A DNA stretch of 38,722 bases from an uncultured Faecalibacterium sp. (lineage in GTDB: Bacteria > Bacillota > Clostridia > Oscillospirales > Ruminococcaceae), in assembly GCA_934533135.1 (NCBI GenBank), contig CAKTBG010000029.1, positions 1 to 38,722 on the forward strand, written 5' to 3'. The notes below the pieces were generated by a model that was not told the origin of the DNA, ran no database searches, and saw nothing but the letters and a program-made list of their open reading frames with translations. The translations under genes were made by a program, and so were the position numbers. Shown in pieces: positions 9,311-17,023 of this stretch. Positions within the stretch are counted from its first letter, which is position 1, and each line of letters begins with the position of its first letter.

Positions 9311-9473
9311 CCCTCTCAGGCCGCTTCGCGCCCAGATTCCTCCCTCTGTCGCTGACGCGACATCTCCCTCCGGCCGGAGGGAGTCTTTCCTCAAAGGGGG
9401 GAGCCCTTGGCATATCGGAACAGCTTTTTCTGACCGAGCAAGGTTTTCACTTCTGTAGGCGTGAGAGCCTTGC
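9311..9473. repeat. Palindrome-rich intergenic repeat block
   Basis: Directly after the sugar transferase stop comes CCCTCTCAGG, then a stem TGTCGC-TGAC-GCGACA (9347-9362), a perfect 20-bp palindrome (9364-9383) and a 13-bp stem with two wobbles and a 10-nt loop (9438-9450 with 9461-9473). Blocks of this style recur in Faecalibacterium-like genomes as far as I recall; only one copy is present here. The element may also act as the terminator of the upstream gene. Confidence 0.6.
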
Positions 9474-9559
9474 GGACGAGGGAAGAAGCAGTGAAACAAG
9501 GCGCAACACGGTAGTTGCTTCCATCCGGAATAGCAAAGCCAACGCTTTTTATAGCAGTT
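9474..9559. other. Unassigned spacer between two repeats
   Basis: No gene, promoter or clear structure was recognised between the palindromic block and repeat copy B. ORFs crossing this stretch look like chance frames through repeat sequence. Confidence 0.4.
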
Positions 9560-9645
9560 TGCATTTTTAATGCACAAGCAACATCCGCAAACGGCATATC
9601 GCAAATACGCCGTTTTGATTGGCACTATTTTTGACAATTGCGATA
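9560..9645 (+). repeat. Interspersed repeat, copy B
   Basis: Second copy of the 85-bp repeat at 7541-7625, same orientation, 71/85 identical by eye. It begins with the hairpin TGCATT-TTT-AATGCA. It lies about 120 bp before the aspartyl-tRNA synthetase gene. Confidence 0.85.
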
Positions 9646-9703
9646 GAAACAAAAAACCTCTTCGTTTTGCACAGACTCGACCGGTCTTTGACGGAGAGGG
9701 CTA

Positions 9704-9731
9704 TTGCTTTCTGTCGAAAAAGTTATATAAT
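9704..9731 (+). promoter_or_regulatory. Promoter of the aspartyl-tRNA synthetase gene
   Basis: TTGCTT (9704-9709), 16-bp spacer, TATAAT (9726-9731), 35 nt before the start codon. Confidence 0.65.
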
Positions 9732-9766
9732 AGTACCGTAAATGCATACAAATAAGGAGGATTTCC

Positions 9767-11101
9767 ATGGATCGCACCTATATCAATGAGGTACAAAAGG
9801 AAATTGACAGCACGATCAAGGTGCAGGGCTTTATCGAGAACCTGCGCAACAGCAAGGCAATGGCTTTCATCGTGCTGAAAGATATTACCGGCAAGCTGCA
9901 GATCACCGTCGAGAAGGCGGATCACCCCGAGCTGGTGGATACCATCGATCAGCTGACCCCGGATTCGGTCATCACCGTTGTGGGCAAGGTCGTCAAGAAC
10001 GATTACGTCAAGATGGGCGGCATCGAGATGATCCCCTCTGAGATCCAGATCGAGAGCATCGCCGACGCACTGCCGATCGTGCGCAAGGAGATCGCAGCCA
10101 CCAAAAAGAAGAAGGCTGTCGAGCGTTCCAGCATCGATCAGCGCATTGATTACCGTTGGGTCGATCTGCGTACCGACGAGAACCAGCTGATGTTCAAGGC
10201 ACAGAGCTGCTTTGTCAACGCGATGCGCAAGTTCCTGCTGGATCGGAATTTCATCGAGATCCACACCCCGAAGCTGATCGCTGCAGCCAGCGAGAGCGGC
10301 TCGGAGGTGTTCAAGGTCGATTATTTCGATCGCAATGCCTACCTTGCACAGAGCCCCCAGTTCTATAAGCAGATGGCCATGGCTGCCGGGTTTGAGCGCA
10401 TCTTCGAGACTGGCCCGGTCTTCCGCGCCGAGAAGAGCTATACCAACAAGCACGCCACCGAGTTCTCGGGCTTTGACCTTGAGTTCAGCTACATCACCTC
10501 CTTCAAGGACGTCATGAAGATGGAAGAGGAGCTGCTGAAGGCTGGCCTGACCGCCGTCAAGGAAGCCTACGGCGACCAGATCCAGGAGCTGTTCGGGCAG
10601 GAGGTCGTTGTTCCCGAGACGCCGTTCCCGGTGGTCAAGCTGGCCGACCTGTACAAGGCTCTGGAAGAAGAGTTTGGCTACACCGTGGATGACGCCGAAA
10701 AGGGTGATCTGACCACGGAGGCCGAGCGTCTGAGCTACGACTGGGTCAAGAAGCACTATGGCCACGAGTTCCTGTTCATCACCGATTACGCCGCAGAGAA
10801 GCGTGCGTTCTATCATATGCGGGATGAGAACGGTGTGCCGCAGGGCTACGACCTGATCTGGCGCGGCGTCGAGATCACCACCGGTGCCCAGCGTGAGCAT
10901 CGCTATGAGGTGCTGAAAAAGCAGGCAGAGGAAAAGGGTCTGGCGGAGGACGTCAAGTTCTATCTGGAGTTCTTCCAGTACGGCTGCCCCCCGCACGGCG
11001 GTTTCGGTCTGGGCATCGACCGTCTGACCATGCTGCTCTGCGGCCTGCCCATCAAGGAGGCCGAGTTCCTGTTCCGCGGCCCCAACCGCCTGACTCCGTG
11101 A
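9767..11101 (+). CDS. aspS: Aspartate--tRNA(Asn) ligase, archaeal-type
   Basis: A class IIb aminoacyl-tRNA synthetase of the archaeal/eukaryotic AspRS branch. The N-terminal OB-fold anticodon-binding domain (about residues 10-100, VQGFIENLRNSKAMAFIVLKD) is followed by the catalytic core. Motif 2 is FRAEKSYTNKHATEFSGFDLEF and motif 3 ends GFGLGIDRLTMLLCGL...RGPNRLTP. The bacterial GAD insertion is absent, and 444 aa fits the short type (bacterial AspRS is near 590). Such enzymes often also charge tRNA-Asn with aspartate for later amidation by GatCAB. AsnRS is the main alternative, but the RLTP ending and motif 2 favour AspRS. AAGGAGG precedes the ATG. Confidence 0.82.
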   Translation: MDRTYINEVQKEIDSTIKVQGFIENLRNSKAMAFIVLKDITGKLQITVEKADHPELVDTIDQLTPDSVITVVGKVVKNDYVKMGGIEMIPSEIQIESIADALPIVRKEIAATKKKKAVERSSIDQRIDYRWVDLRTDENQLMFKAQSCFVNAMRKFLLDRNFIEIHTPKLIAAASESGSEVFKVDYFDRNAYLAQSPQFYKQMAMAAGFERIFETGPVFRAEKSYTNKHATEFSGFDLEFSYITSFKDVMKMEEELLKAGLTAVKEAYGDQIQELFGQEVVVPETPFPVVKLADLYKALEEEFGYTVDDAEKGDLTTEAERLSYDWVKKHYGHEFLFITDYAAEKRAFYHMRDENGVPQGYDLIWRGVEITTGAQREHRYEVLKKQAEEKGLAEDVKFYLEFFQYGCPPHGGFGLGIDRLTMLLCGLPIKEAEFLFRGPNRLTP

Positions 11102-11145
11102 TCTCCCTGCGCGGCATGAACGCGGCATAAAATAATCGAAAGAAA

Positions 11146-11190
11146 GATCCCCGGATCGTGAAGCTGGCCTTCACCGTCCGGGGATCGTTT
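11146..11190. terminator. Bidirectional terminator between aspS and the kinase gene
   Basis: A long hairpin: outer 10-bp stem (11146-11155 with 11177-11186), a 2-nt internal mismatch, an inner 6-bp stem and a 5-nt loop. The minus strand has a T-rich tail (TTTCTTTCG), serving the kinase gene; the plus strand has GTTTG. Confidence 0.85.
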
Positions 11191-11195
11191 GCGTC

Positions 11196-12965
11196 TTATT
11201 CGACTTCCAGCAGGGGCAGTTTCAGGGTGAAGCAGCTGCCTTTCCCAACGGCACTTTCCAGTGTGATCTCACCGTGGTGGAGCCGGGCAAGCTCCTGTGC
11301 GATGGTCAGGCCAAGGCCGGTGGAATCGTGTTTGGTGTTGGCGGTGGTGTGGAAGTAGCGGTCAAACACTGCTGCTTGCTCCTGCGGGGCGATGCCGCAG
11401 CCGGTGTCCTGCACCGAGACAAAGGCACAGCCGTTCTCCTGTTTGCAGGTCACGGTGATCTCGCCGCCCGCAGGGGTGTAGTGGATGGCGTTGGTGACGA
11501 GATTCTGGACGATCTGCTGCAGCCGGACGCTGTCGCCCCAGACGGGCAGGAAGGTACGGGTGTCGGAATGGAGGTGTACCCCCTTCTTGTCGGCTTCGCT
11601 CTGGCAGGTGGCGCAGACGGCGGCGGTATCTTCGTTGAGGACGGCGCGATCTTCGTTGAGCAGGATCTGTTTCTGTTCCAGCTTTGCCGCGAGAAAGAGG
11701 TCTTCCGTCAGGCGGTGGAGAAAATCGACCCGCTGGCGCAGAGCCGGAAGCAGAGCGGGCAGAGCATCCGGAGCCGATTCGAGCGTTTCCAACCCGCTGC
11801 TGACGGCGAACAGCGGACTGCGCAGATCGTGAAAGATATTCAGCATCATGCTCTTGCGGGCTTCGCTCTCCTCGGTCAGGGCGCGGGTGCGCTCGTTGAC
11901 CCGTTCATCCAGCTCCCGGGCAAGCTGCTCGGTGCGGTCAAACTGAAGGGCAAACTGGCGGCAGACAAAGACCATACAGCCCAGTGCGAAGGGCAGATCG
12001 AAGATGCGGGCGCAGCGGATGAGGTAGAACCGGAAGGACTCGAGAAAAAACGGCTGCTGCATGGAAGGGAGTAGAACCCAGACGCGCAGACCGCTGGTGA
12101 CGGCACAGGGCAGCAGGAGCAGCAGTGCAGCGTTTCCGCCCTGAAAGTAGGCGTGGATCAGCAGAGCCAAGCAATAGAGCATTCCAGCAATCAGGGCGGA
12201 CTGACGGAGAAGATCCACACTGCTGAGGCTGCATCCGGTGTAAAAGGTGGTCAAAAACAGGACGTAAGTGTGCTGTTTTTCATCCGGGAAGAAGCGGATC
12301 CCGGTCAGGGCGGCAGACAGCCAAATGGGAGCCAGAACGGTCAGCGAGAAGAAAAAGCGCATGACGAGCCCGAAGCCGTAACTCTGCGAGACGGGGAAGA
12401 GGTAAACGAAAAAGCCCCAGCCCACCAGAACAGCCAGATAGAGCAGGAAATACCCCAGCTCTGCCTGCCGCTTGTAGCAGAACAATGCCAGCACCATCGC
12501 CGCCATGGTGACAAAGGCCGTCAGGGTCATCAGCTGGAGCAGGCTGCGGGCTTCCATCCCGCCGATGGCACGGTCGGCCGTCATGATCCAGCACTGCGGC
12601 TCCCGGAGACCGCGGACGCGGAGCTGAATGGGCTGCGAGGTCTCTGCCTCCAACCGGAATATCTCGCCGGAGCGGTCGGCCGCAGTCAGGCCGATCGGCT
12701 GACCGGAGCTGGTGCCGCTGAAGCAGAGCATCAGCGGTATGCCGGAAAGATCGGCGGCGTTCAGCGTAAACTGCCACTCCTGCGCAGAGACTTGTTCCCA
12801 CCCGACGAGGGTGGCACCCCGCCCGGCGGCAGTGGTTGTGAGAGGAGCACGATTGGAAAGCTTCGGCTGCTGGGCGTTGAACAGGATGCCGACCATGACC
12901 AACAGCGCGGCAAGCAGCACGGCCATGAACGCGATCAATTTCTTTTTTGAAGAGAGCTGTTTCAT
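11196..12965 (-). CDS. Membrane sensor histidine kinase (7TM-like sensor)
   Basis: The sensor of a two-component pair with the divergent regulator at 13067. Order: a short cytoplasmic start and one membrane helix (LIAFMAVLLAALLVMVGIL), an extracytoplasmic domain of about 110 residues, roughly seven membrane helices (7TMR-DISM-like), then a cytoplasmic kinase. The H-box NIFHDLRSPLFAV has its phospho-accepting histidine at about residue 379; the N, G1 and G2 boxes are NLVTNAIHYTP, DTGCGIAP and STGLGLTIAQELA. The start at 12965 (589 aa) is preferred over an upstream ATG at 13067, which would overlap the divergent gene and lacks a membrane-protein start. The signal sensed is unknown; the nearby secreted reductase suggests an extracellular substrate. 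Confidence 0.88.
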   Translation of the reverse strand: MKQLSSKKKLIAFMAVLLAALLVMVGILFNAQQPKLSNRAPLTTTAAGRGATLVGWEQVSAQEWQFTLNAADLSGIPLMLCFSGTSSGQPIGLTAADRSGEIFRLEAETSQPIQLRVRGLREPQCWIMTADRAIGGMEARSLLQLMTLTAFVTMAAMVLALFCYKRQAELGYFLLYLAVLVGWGFFVYLFPVSQSYGFGLVMRFFFSLTVLAPIWLSAALTGIRFFPDEKQHTYVLFLTTFYTGCSLSSVDLLRQSALIAGMLYCLALLIHAYFQGGNAALLLLLPCAVTSGLRVWVLLPSMQQPFFLESFRFYLIRCARIFDLPFALGCMVFVCRQFALQFDRTEQLARELDERVNERTRALTEESEARKSMMLNIFHDLRSPLFAVSSGLETLESAPDALPALLPALRQRVDFLHRLTEDLFLAAKLEQKQILLNEDRAVLNEDTAAVCATCQSEADKKGVHLHSDTRTFLPVWGDSVRLQQIVQNLVTNAIHYTPAGGEITVTCKQENGCAFVSVQDTGCGIAPQEQAAVFDRYFHTTANTKHDSTGLGLTIAQELARLHHGEITLESAVGKGSCFTLKLPLLEVE

Positions 12966-12991
12966 AAATGTCACCCGGAATGGAAAATCAG

Positions 12992-13035
12992 TTGTGAAAT
13001 GAGAGGAAATAAGGTATACTAAATAAAGTATAGCA
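12992..13035. promoter_or_regulatory. Divergent promoters of the two-component pair
   Basis: Plus strand: TTGTGA (12992-12997), 17-bp spacer, TATACT (13015-13020). Minus strand: extended -10 TGCTATACT read from 13035 to 13027. The two -10 elements form an inverted repeat TATACT-AAATAA-AGTATA, so polymerases for the two genes would compete. Confidence 0.6.
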
Positions 13036-13066
13036 GATTCCGAACGAAAAGGGGAGGGGAAAACCA

Positions 13067-13765
13067 ATGATCCGGGTGTTATTGGTCGAGGATGATCCGG
13101 TGATCCGGGATACGACCCGCTATTTTTTGGAGAGCCAGCAGAATTTTGAAGTAGTCTGTGCAGAGACCGGCGGCGACGCTTTGAGCTGTGCCCGGGAGAA
13201 GTTTGATGTGATCCTGATGGACATCCTGCTGCCGGACACCAACGGTGTGGATCTCTGCCAGCGGCTCCGCAGTTGGCATCACTGCCCCATCATCTTTACC
13301 TCCTGTCTGGACGACACCGACACGGTGGTAAAGGCACTGGAATTGGGCGGCGACGATTTCATCCCGAAACCCTACCATAACAAAGTGCTGCTGGCCCGGA
13401 TCATGGCGAATATCCGCCGGGTGCAGATGGACGCGGCGGAACCGTCTGTCAACGGCTATCACTGTGCGGCCTTTACGCTGGACGCCAACAGCCACAACGT
13501 CGAGCGGGAAGGCAAAAGCATCCATCTCGCGGATATGGAGTATCGCATCCTGACCCTCTTTGTGCGGTATCCGAATACCTTCTTCACAGCCAACGAGCTG
13601 TACCAGAAGATCTGGGGCAAAGACAGCCTCGGCGACGTCCGCACTGTGCAGGTGCATATCCATAACCTCCGCAGCAAGATCGAGCCGGACCCGGCGAAAC
13701 CGGTGTACCTGAAAAATGTGTGGGGGAAAGGGTATATTTTTCAGCCGGAAGGGGAGAAGGCTTAA
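13067..13765 (+). CDS. OmpR/PhoB-family response regulator
   Basis: A DNA-binding regulator partnered with the divergent kinase. The receiver domain (about 1-120) has the acidic pair Asp9/Asp10, phospho-acceptor Asp52 (ILMDILLP), Thr78 and Lys101 (PKPY). The winged-helix output domain ends VRTVQVHIHNLRSKIEPDP...VWGKGYIFQ, the classical trans_reg_C signature. The length of 232 aa is standard. The ribosome binding site is GGGGAGGGGA. A terminator follows and the next gene, a secreted flavoprotein, has iterated sites in its upstream region, suggesting that it is the target. Confidence 0.95.
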   Translation: MIRVLLVEDDPVIRDTTRYFLESQQNFEVVCAETGGDALSCAREKFDVILMDILLPDTNGVDLCQRLRSWHHCPIIFTSCLDDTDTVVKALELGGDDFIPKPYHNKVLLARIMANIRRVQMDAAEPSVNGYHCAAFTLDANSHNVEREGKSIHLADMEYRILTLFVRYPNTFFTANELYQKIWGKDSLGDVRTVQVHIHNLRSKIEPDPAKPVYLKNVWGKGYIFQPEGEKA

Positions 13766-13780
13766 AACCCCTTAAATGAG

Positions 13781-13825
13781 ACGCACCGACTTCTTAAGGA
13801 AACTTAAGTGGTTGGTGCGTTTTTG
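13781..13825 (+). terminator. Intrinsic terminator of the response regulator gene
   Basis: An 18-bp stem with one T-T mismatch and two wobbles (13781-13798 with 13803-13820), a GAAA tetraloop and a T-run. CTTAAG occurs in both arms. Confidence 0.9.
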
Positions 13826-13872
13826 CGTGCGAAAAAGACTTCGATAAGCAAATATCAAACGATTTGAGCGGG

Positions 13873-13924
13873 AACGGCGGCAAAACCGGCAAAGAACCGG
13901 TTCAGAAATTTAAGAATTCTTAAA
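13873..13924 (+). promoter_or_regulatory. Iterated sites and palindrome upstream of the flavoprotein gene
   Basis: Three tandem elements begin at 13873, 13884 and 13895 (AACGG, AACCGG, AACCGG), each 11 bp apart, the spacing used by OmpR/PhoB-family dimers. They run into a perfect 16-bp palindrome TTTAAGAATTCTTAAA (13909-13924). A weak promoter could follow (TTAAAA at 13920, 17 bp, TATGTT at 13943), as expected if an activator is needed. Binding by the adjacent regulator is inferred, not shown. Confidence 0.5.
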
Positions 13925-14027
13925 AGACAGGATGCAAAAACTATGTTAGATTATTATCGAACGAAGTGCGAATGAAGCGCATTCCGTCTGAAGGAAGAAA
14001 GAAAAACAGGAAGAAAGGAATCTCGAA

Positions 14028-16067
14028 ATGAACAAGATCTCCCGCAAAGGTTTTCTGAAGATCGCTGCCGCTGCTGCCATGTCCGGTGTGACGGCTGGCG
14101 CACTGGCCGCCTGCAACGCTGCAAGCTCCTCCGCAGCTTCCGGCAGTACTGCTGCCTCCGGTGCAGCCGGCACCTACATCCCCGGTACCTATGAGGGTAC
14201 CGCAGAGGGCATTTCCTCCACCGTCAAGGTCACTATGACCTTCTCTGACAGTGCTGTGACCGATGTTGTGGTCGATACCTCCGGGGAGACTGCCTCCTAC
14301 GGTGCTGCGGCTGCCGACCAGCTGAAAGAGCAGTTGCTGGCGGCTGGTTCTGCCGAGATCGACGGCGTTTCCGGTTCCACCATCACCTCCGATGCCGTGA
14401 TGAAGGCGGCCAAGAGCTGCTATGCGCAGGCAAAGGGCGAGGCGGCTGTGACCAGCGTGCAGCTGCCCACCGGCGACGAGAACGATTGGCTGGGCAAGGA
14501 GCCGGACATCGACGAGGCTGCCATTACCGAGACCGTGGACACCGATATCGTCATCGTCGGCGCAGGCAACGGCGGTATGTTCGCTGCTGCTTATGCTGCC
14601 GCGAACGGCCTGAATTTCCGCATCATCGAGCAGAACGCAGCCGTGCAGGACACCCGCCACTGGTACGGTGCTATCGACTCCGCCGCTGCCAAGGAAGCCG
14701 GCGAGAAGCCCTTTGACCGTGCAAAGCTGCTGAGCGAGATCTCCCGCTATGCTTCCGGCAAGTGCGACCAGCGCGTTGTCCGCACTTGGATCAACGAGTC
14801 TGCTGCAATGCACGACTTCATGCGCAGCATCCTCGAGGATAAATACGGCTGGGTCTGTGAGTTTACTTCCGGTTCTGAGGCTGCATGGCCTGCTGAGAAC
14901 GCCGAGCACAACACCGACTACCTCTTCCCGGTGGAAGAGCACAACTACATGGCCAGCGAGAACGCTTCCGGCAAGCCCCGCAACGTTCTGCTGCAGGAGT
15001 ACATCGAGGAGCTGGGCTACGGCATCGACTTCAAGACCAGCCTCGCAAAGCTGGAAAAGGATTCCACCGGCCGTGTGACCGGCATCCTTGCACAGAGCAC
15101 CGAGGATGACCACTTCATCCGTTACAACGCAGCCAAGGGCGTTCTGCTGGCTTGCGGCGGCTACTGCGGCAACCCTTACATGATGGAGCAGCTCGACCCG
15201 CTGGGCACCTCCGTCACCACCGCCTGCTCCTACTCTCCGGCCGACAAGGGCTACGGCATCCGTGCCGCGGTCTGGGCGGGTGCAAACCTCGACAAGGAAG
15301 CTGCTCCCATGCTGTTTGACCGCGGCATCGTCGCTCCCGGTGTGGACGCGGGTTATGTGGACAGCTCCAGCTCCTTCGGCGGCAAGGCGTTCCCCGGTAC
15401 GGTCAGCCAGTACAACACCGGCACCCAGCCGTTCCTGAAGGTCAACCGCAACGGCGAGCGTTTCGCCAACGAGAGCTGCCCCTACAACGACATTGTCTAC
15501 GCCGCATCGCACCAGCCGGGCCGCGTCTATGCACAGATTCATGACGCCAACTTCCACGAGGATATCTCCCGCTTCCATACCATCGGCTGCTCGGCCATGT
15601 CCCGCAATATACCCCAGATGGTCGATAGCCAGATGGAGAAGCACATCGAGGCTGGTCTGATGTTCAAGTGCGACACCCTCGACGAGCTGGCCGACAAGCT
15701 GGGCTTCACCGGTGAGGCAAAGGAGACCTTCCTCGCCACCGTCGATCGCTACAATGCGCTGTACGACGCACAGGAGGATACCGATTTCGGCAAGCCCGCT
15801 TACCGTCTGAGCGCGATCCGTCAGGCTCCGTTCTATGGCTGCTGGCTGGGTGCTTCTCTGCTGACCACCGAGCAGGGCATTGCCATCAACGAGAAGGGTC
15901 AGGCTCTGGACACCAACAACAACCCCATGGAGGGTCTGTACATCACCGGCGATATGTCCGGCAGCTTCTTTGCCAACAACTATCCCTGCCTGATGGCGGG
16001 TGTGGCCATGGGCCGTACCCTGACCTTCGCAATGAAGGCCGTCAAGCAGATGGCTGGGCTGGAATAA
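14028..16067 (+). CDS. Secreted FMN/FAD flavoprotein reductase (fumarate reductase-like)
   Basis: A 679-aa exported oxidoreductase. The signal segment contains SRKGFLK, a Tat-like motif with RK instead of RR, and a lipobox LAAC with Cys29, so it is probably a lipoprotein. Next is an FMN-binding domain (about 48-140) with the flavinylation motif DGVSGST; Thr118 would carry covalent FMN added by ApbE. Then an FAD_binding_2 domain begins VDTDIVIVGAGNGGMFAAA. The C-terminal stretch reads YITGDMSGSFFANNYPCLMAGVAMGRTLTFA, without the NRLGGN arginine of fumarate reductases, so the electron acceptor is probably not fumarate. Urocanate- or enoate-type reductases are alternatives. It is likely controlled by the adjacent two-component system. 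Confidence 0.85.
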   Translation: MNKISRKGFLKIAAAAAMSGVTAGALAACNAASSSAASGSTAASGAAGTYIPGTYEGTAEGISSTVKVTMTFSDSAVTDVVVDTSGETASYGAAAADQLKEQLLAAGSAEIDGVSGSTITSDAVMKAAKSCYAQAKGEAAVTSVQLPTGDENDWLGKEPDIDEAAITETVDTDIVIVGAGNGGMFAAAYAAANGLNFRIIEQNAAVQDTRHWYGAIDSAAAKEAGEKPFDRAKLLSEISRYASGKCDQRVVRTWINESAAMHDFMRSILEDKYGWVCEFTSGSEAAWPAENAEHNTDYLFPVEEHNYMASENASGKPRNVLLQEYIEELGYGIDFKTSLAKLEKDSTGRVTGILAQSTEDDHFIRYNAAKGVLLACGGYCGNPYMMEQLDPLGTSVTTACSYSPADKGYGIRAAVWAGANLDKEAAPMLFDRGIVAPGVDAGYVDSSSSFGGKAFPGTVSQYNTGTQPFLKVNRNGERFANESCPYNDIVYAASHQPGRVYAQIHDANFHEDISRFHTIGCSAMSRNIPQMVDSQMEKHIEAGLMFKCDTLDELADKLGFTGEAKETFLATVDRYNALYDAQEDTDFGKPAYRLSAIRQAPFYGCWLGASLLTTEQGIAINEKGQALDTNNNPMEGLYITGDMSGSFFANNYPCLMAGVAMGRTLTFAMKAVKQMAGLE

Positions 16068-16100
16068 GTTCTTCCTTCTTCCTCAGAGTTTTATAGAAAA

Positions 16101-16154
16101 CAGCAACACCGCGGAAGATCTCGCAAACGGGATCTTCCGCGGTGTTGTTTTCCC
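16101..16154. terminator. Bidirectional terminator, flavoprotein / methylglyoxal synthase-like
   Basis: A perfect 16-bp stem (16105-16120 with 16131-16146), 10-nt loop, followed by GTTTTCCC on the plus strand and GCTGTTTTCT on the minus strand. It sits between two converging genes. Confidence 0.88.
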
Positions 16155-16212
16155 TCTATACACAAATCTGAAACGCAGGCTGCTCATGCAGACAGAGCAG
16201 CGATCAAAACCG

Positions 16213-16650
16213 TCAGCACACGGCGCGGTGGAGCTCCATCGGCTGGGGAACCGGCGGGTGCATCCCCTCGCGGTAATCCAGATCCCCCTGATCCATGCCG
16301 CGCAGCAGTACCTCAGCGGTGGCAATGTTGGTGGCGATGGGCACACTGTGCATATCGCACAGGCGGAGCAGATTCTGCTCGTTGGAGTTGCCGGTATCCG
16401 CCTTAAGCGGATCACGGAAGAAAAGCACCAGATCGATCTCGTCGCAGGCAACACGGGCTGCGATCTGCTGGATGCCGCCCAAACGTCCGGAGAGGTAACA
16501 GTGGACAGGCAGGCCGGTGGCCTGTGCCAGCATTCGTCCGGTGGTGCCGGTGGCAATGACGGTGTTGCGCGACAGAATCGCGCTGTAGGCGGTACAGAAT
16601 TGGAGCGCAAGCTCCTTGCGGGAATCGTGTGCAAGAATGGCAATCGTCAT
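16213..16650 (-). CDS. Methylglyoxal synthase-like protein, catalytic residues altered
   Basis: The fold is clearly that of methylglyoxal synthase (DHAP to methylglyoxal and phosphate): LAHD near the start, the phosphate loop ATGTTG (33-38) and IDLVLFFRDPL, then ATNIATAEVL. However, in a gap-free alignment with remembered E. coli MgsA, catalytic Asp71 is Ile60 (SGRLGGIQQ instead of SGPMGGDQQ), His98 is Gly87 and Asp101 is Asn90; Asp91 is kept (Asp80). The protein may therefore be inactive or bind another ligand. The start at 16650 (145 aa) follows AAGGAGAG; an upstream in-frame ATG at 16791 lacks homology. I withhold the symbol mgsA because of the lost residues. Confidence 0.85.
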   Translation of the reverse strand: MTIAILAHDSRKELALQFCTAYSAILSRNTVIATGTTGRMLAQATGLPVHCYLSGRLGGIQQIAARVACDEIDLVLFFRDPLKADTGNSNEQNLLRLCDMHSVPIATNIATAEVLLRGMDQGDLDYREGMHPPVPQPMELHRAVC

Positions 16651-16962
16651 ATCGCTCTCTCCTTTGGTCTCAGTATAGTGTTGTGGATGGCGGACTATGC
16701 AAATTGACTTTAGATGAAAGACAGTTTTCAGAAAAGATTGCTTTTTTATGAAATCGTTATCAATCTTCTCTATTCTAGTTTTACCGCACACAAAGGGGCT
16801 CTGTCAAGAGATTTCTTGTGATTTTTGCAAGAGAAAGTTGCAAAAGTAGGACTTTGTTCTTGTGAATAACAGGGAAAATTTGGATACAACATTTTTTCAC
16901 CAAGAAAAGCTTGACAAAAAATAAGAACAATTTGTAGTTGAGGAAAAAACAATCCATACGCG
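16651..16962. other. AT-rich gap between mgsA-like gene and proA
   Basis: No protein gene. Possible minus-strand promoters for the mgsA-like gene: TATACT at 16677-16672 with a poorly placed TTGCAT, and a distal TTGACA (16807-16802), 18-bp spacer, TAAAAC (16783-16778). Small inverted repeats CAAGA-N4-TCTTG and TTTTGC-N10-GCAAAA occur around 16805-16850. A plus-strand TTGACA near 16910 leads to no gene. The function of the middle part is unknown. Confidence 0.4.
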
Positions 16963-17001
16963 TAAAACAAAAATACAGGCTGGTGCTGCACCAGCCTGTA
17001 T
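16963..17001 (-). terminator. Terminator of the proCBA operon
   Basis: A perfect 14-bp inverted repeat (16973-16986 with 16988-17001) followed on the minus strand by TTTTTGTTTT. It begins 23 nt after the proA stop. Confidence 0.9.
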
Positions 17002-17023
17002 CGGATGAAAAAACCAGAAAAGC

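Noticed and set aside
13761..13808. Four CTTAA words with 10/22/10 spacing as response-regulator binding sites
   Set aside because: Two belong to the palindromic CTTAAG arms of the regulator's own terminator and one overlaps its stop codon, so the spacing is explained by the hairpin. The AACCGG iterons further down are better candidates.
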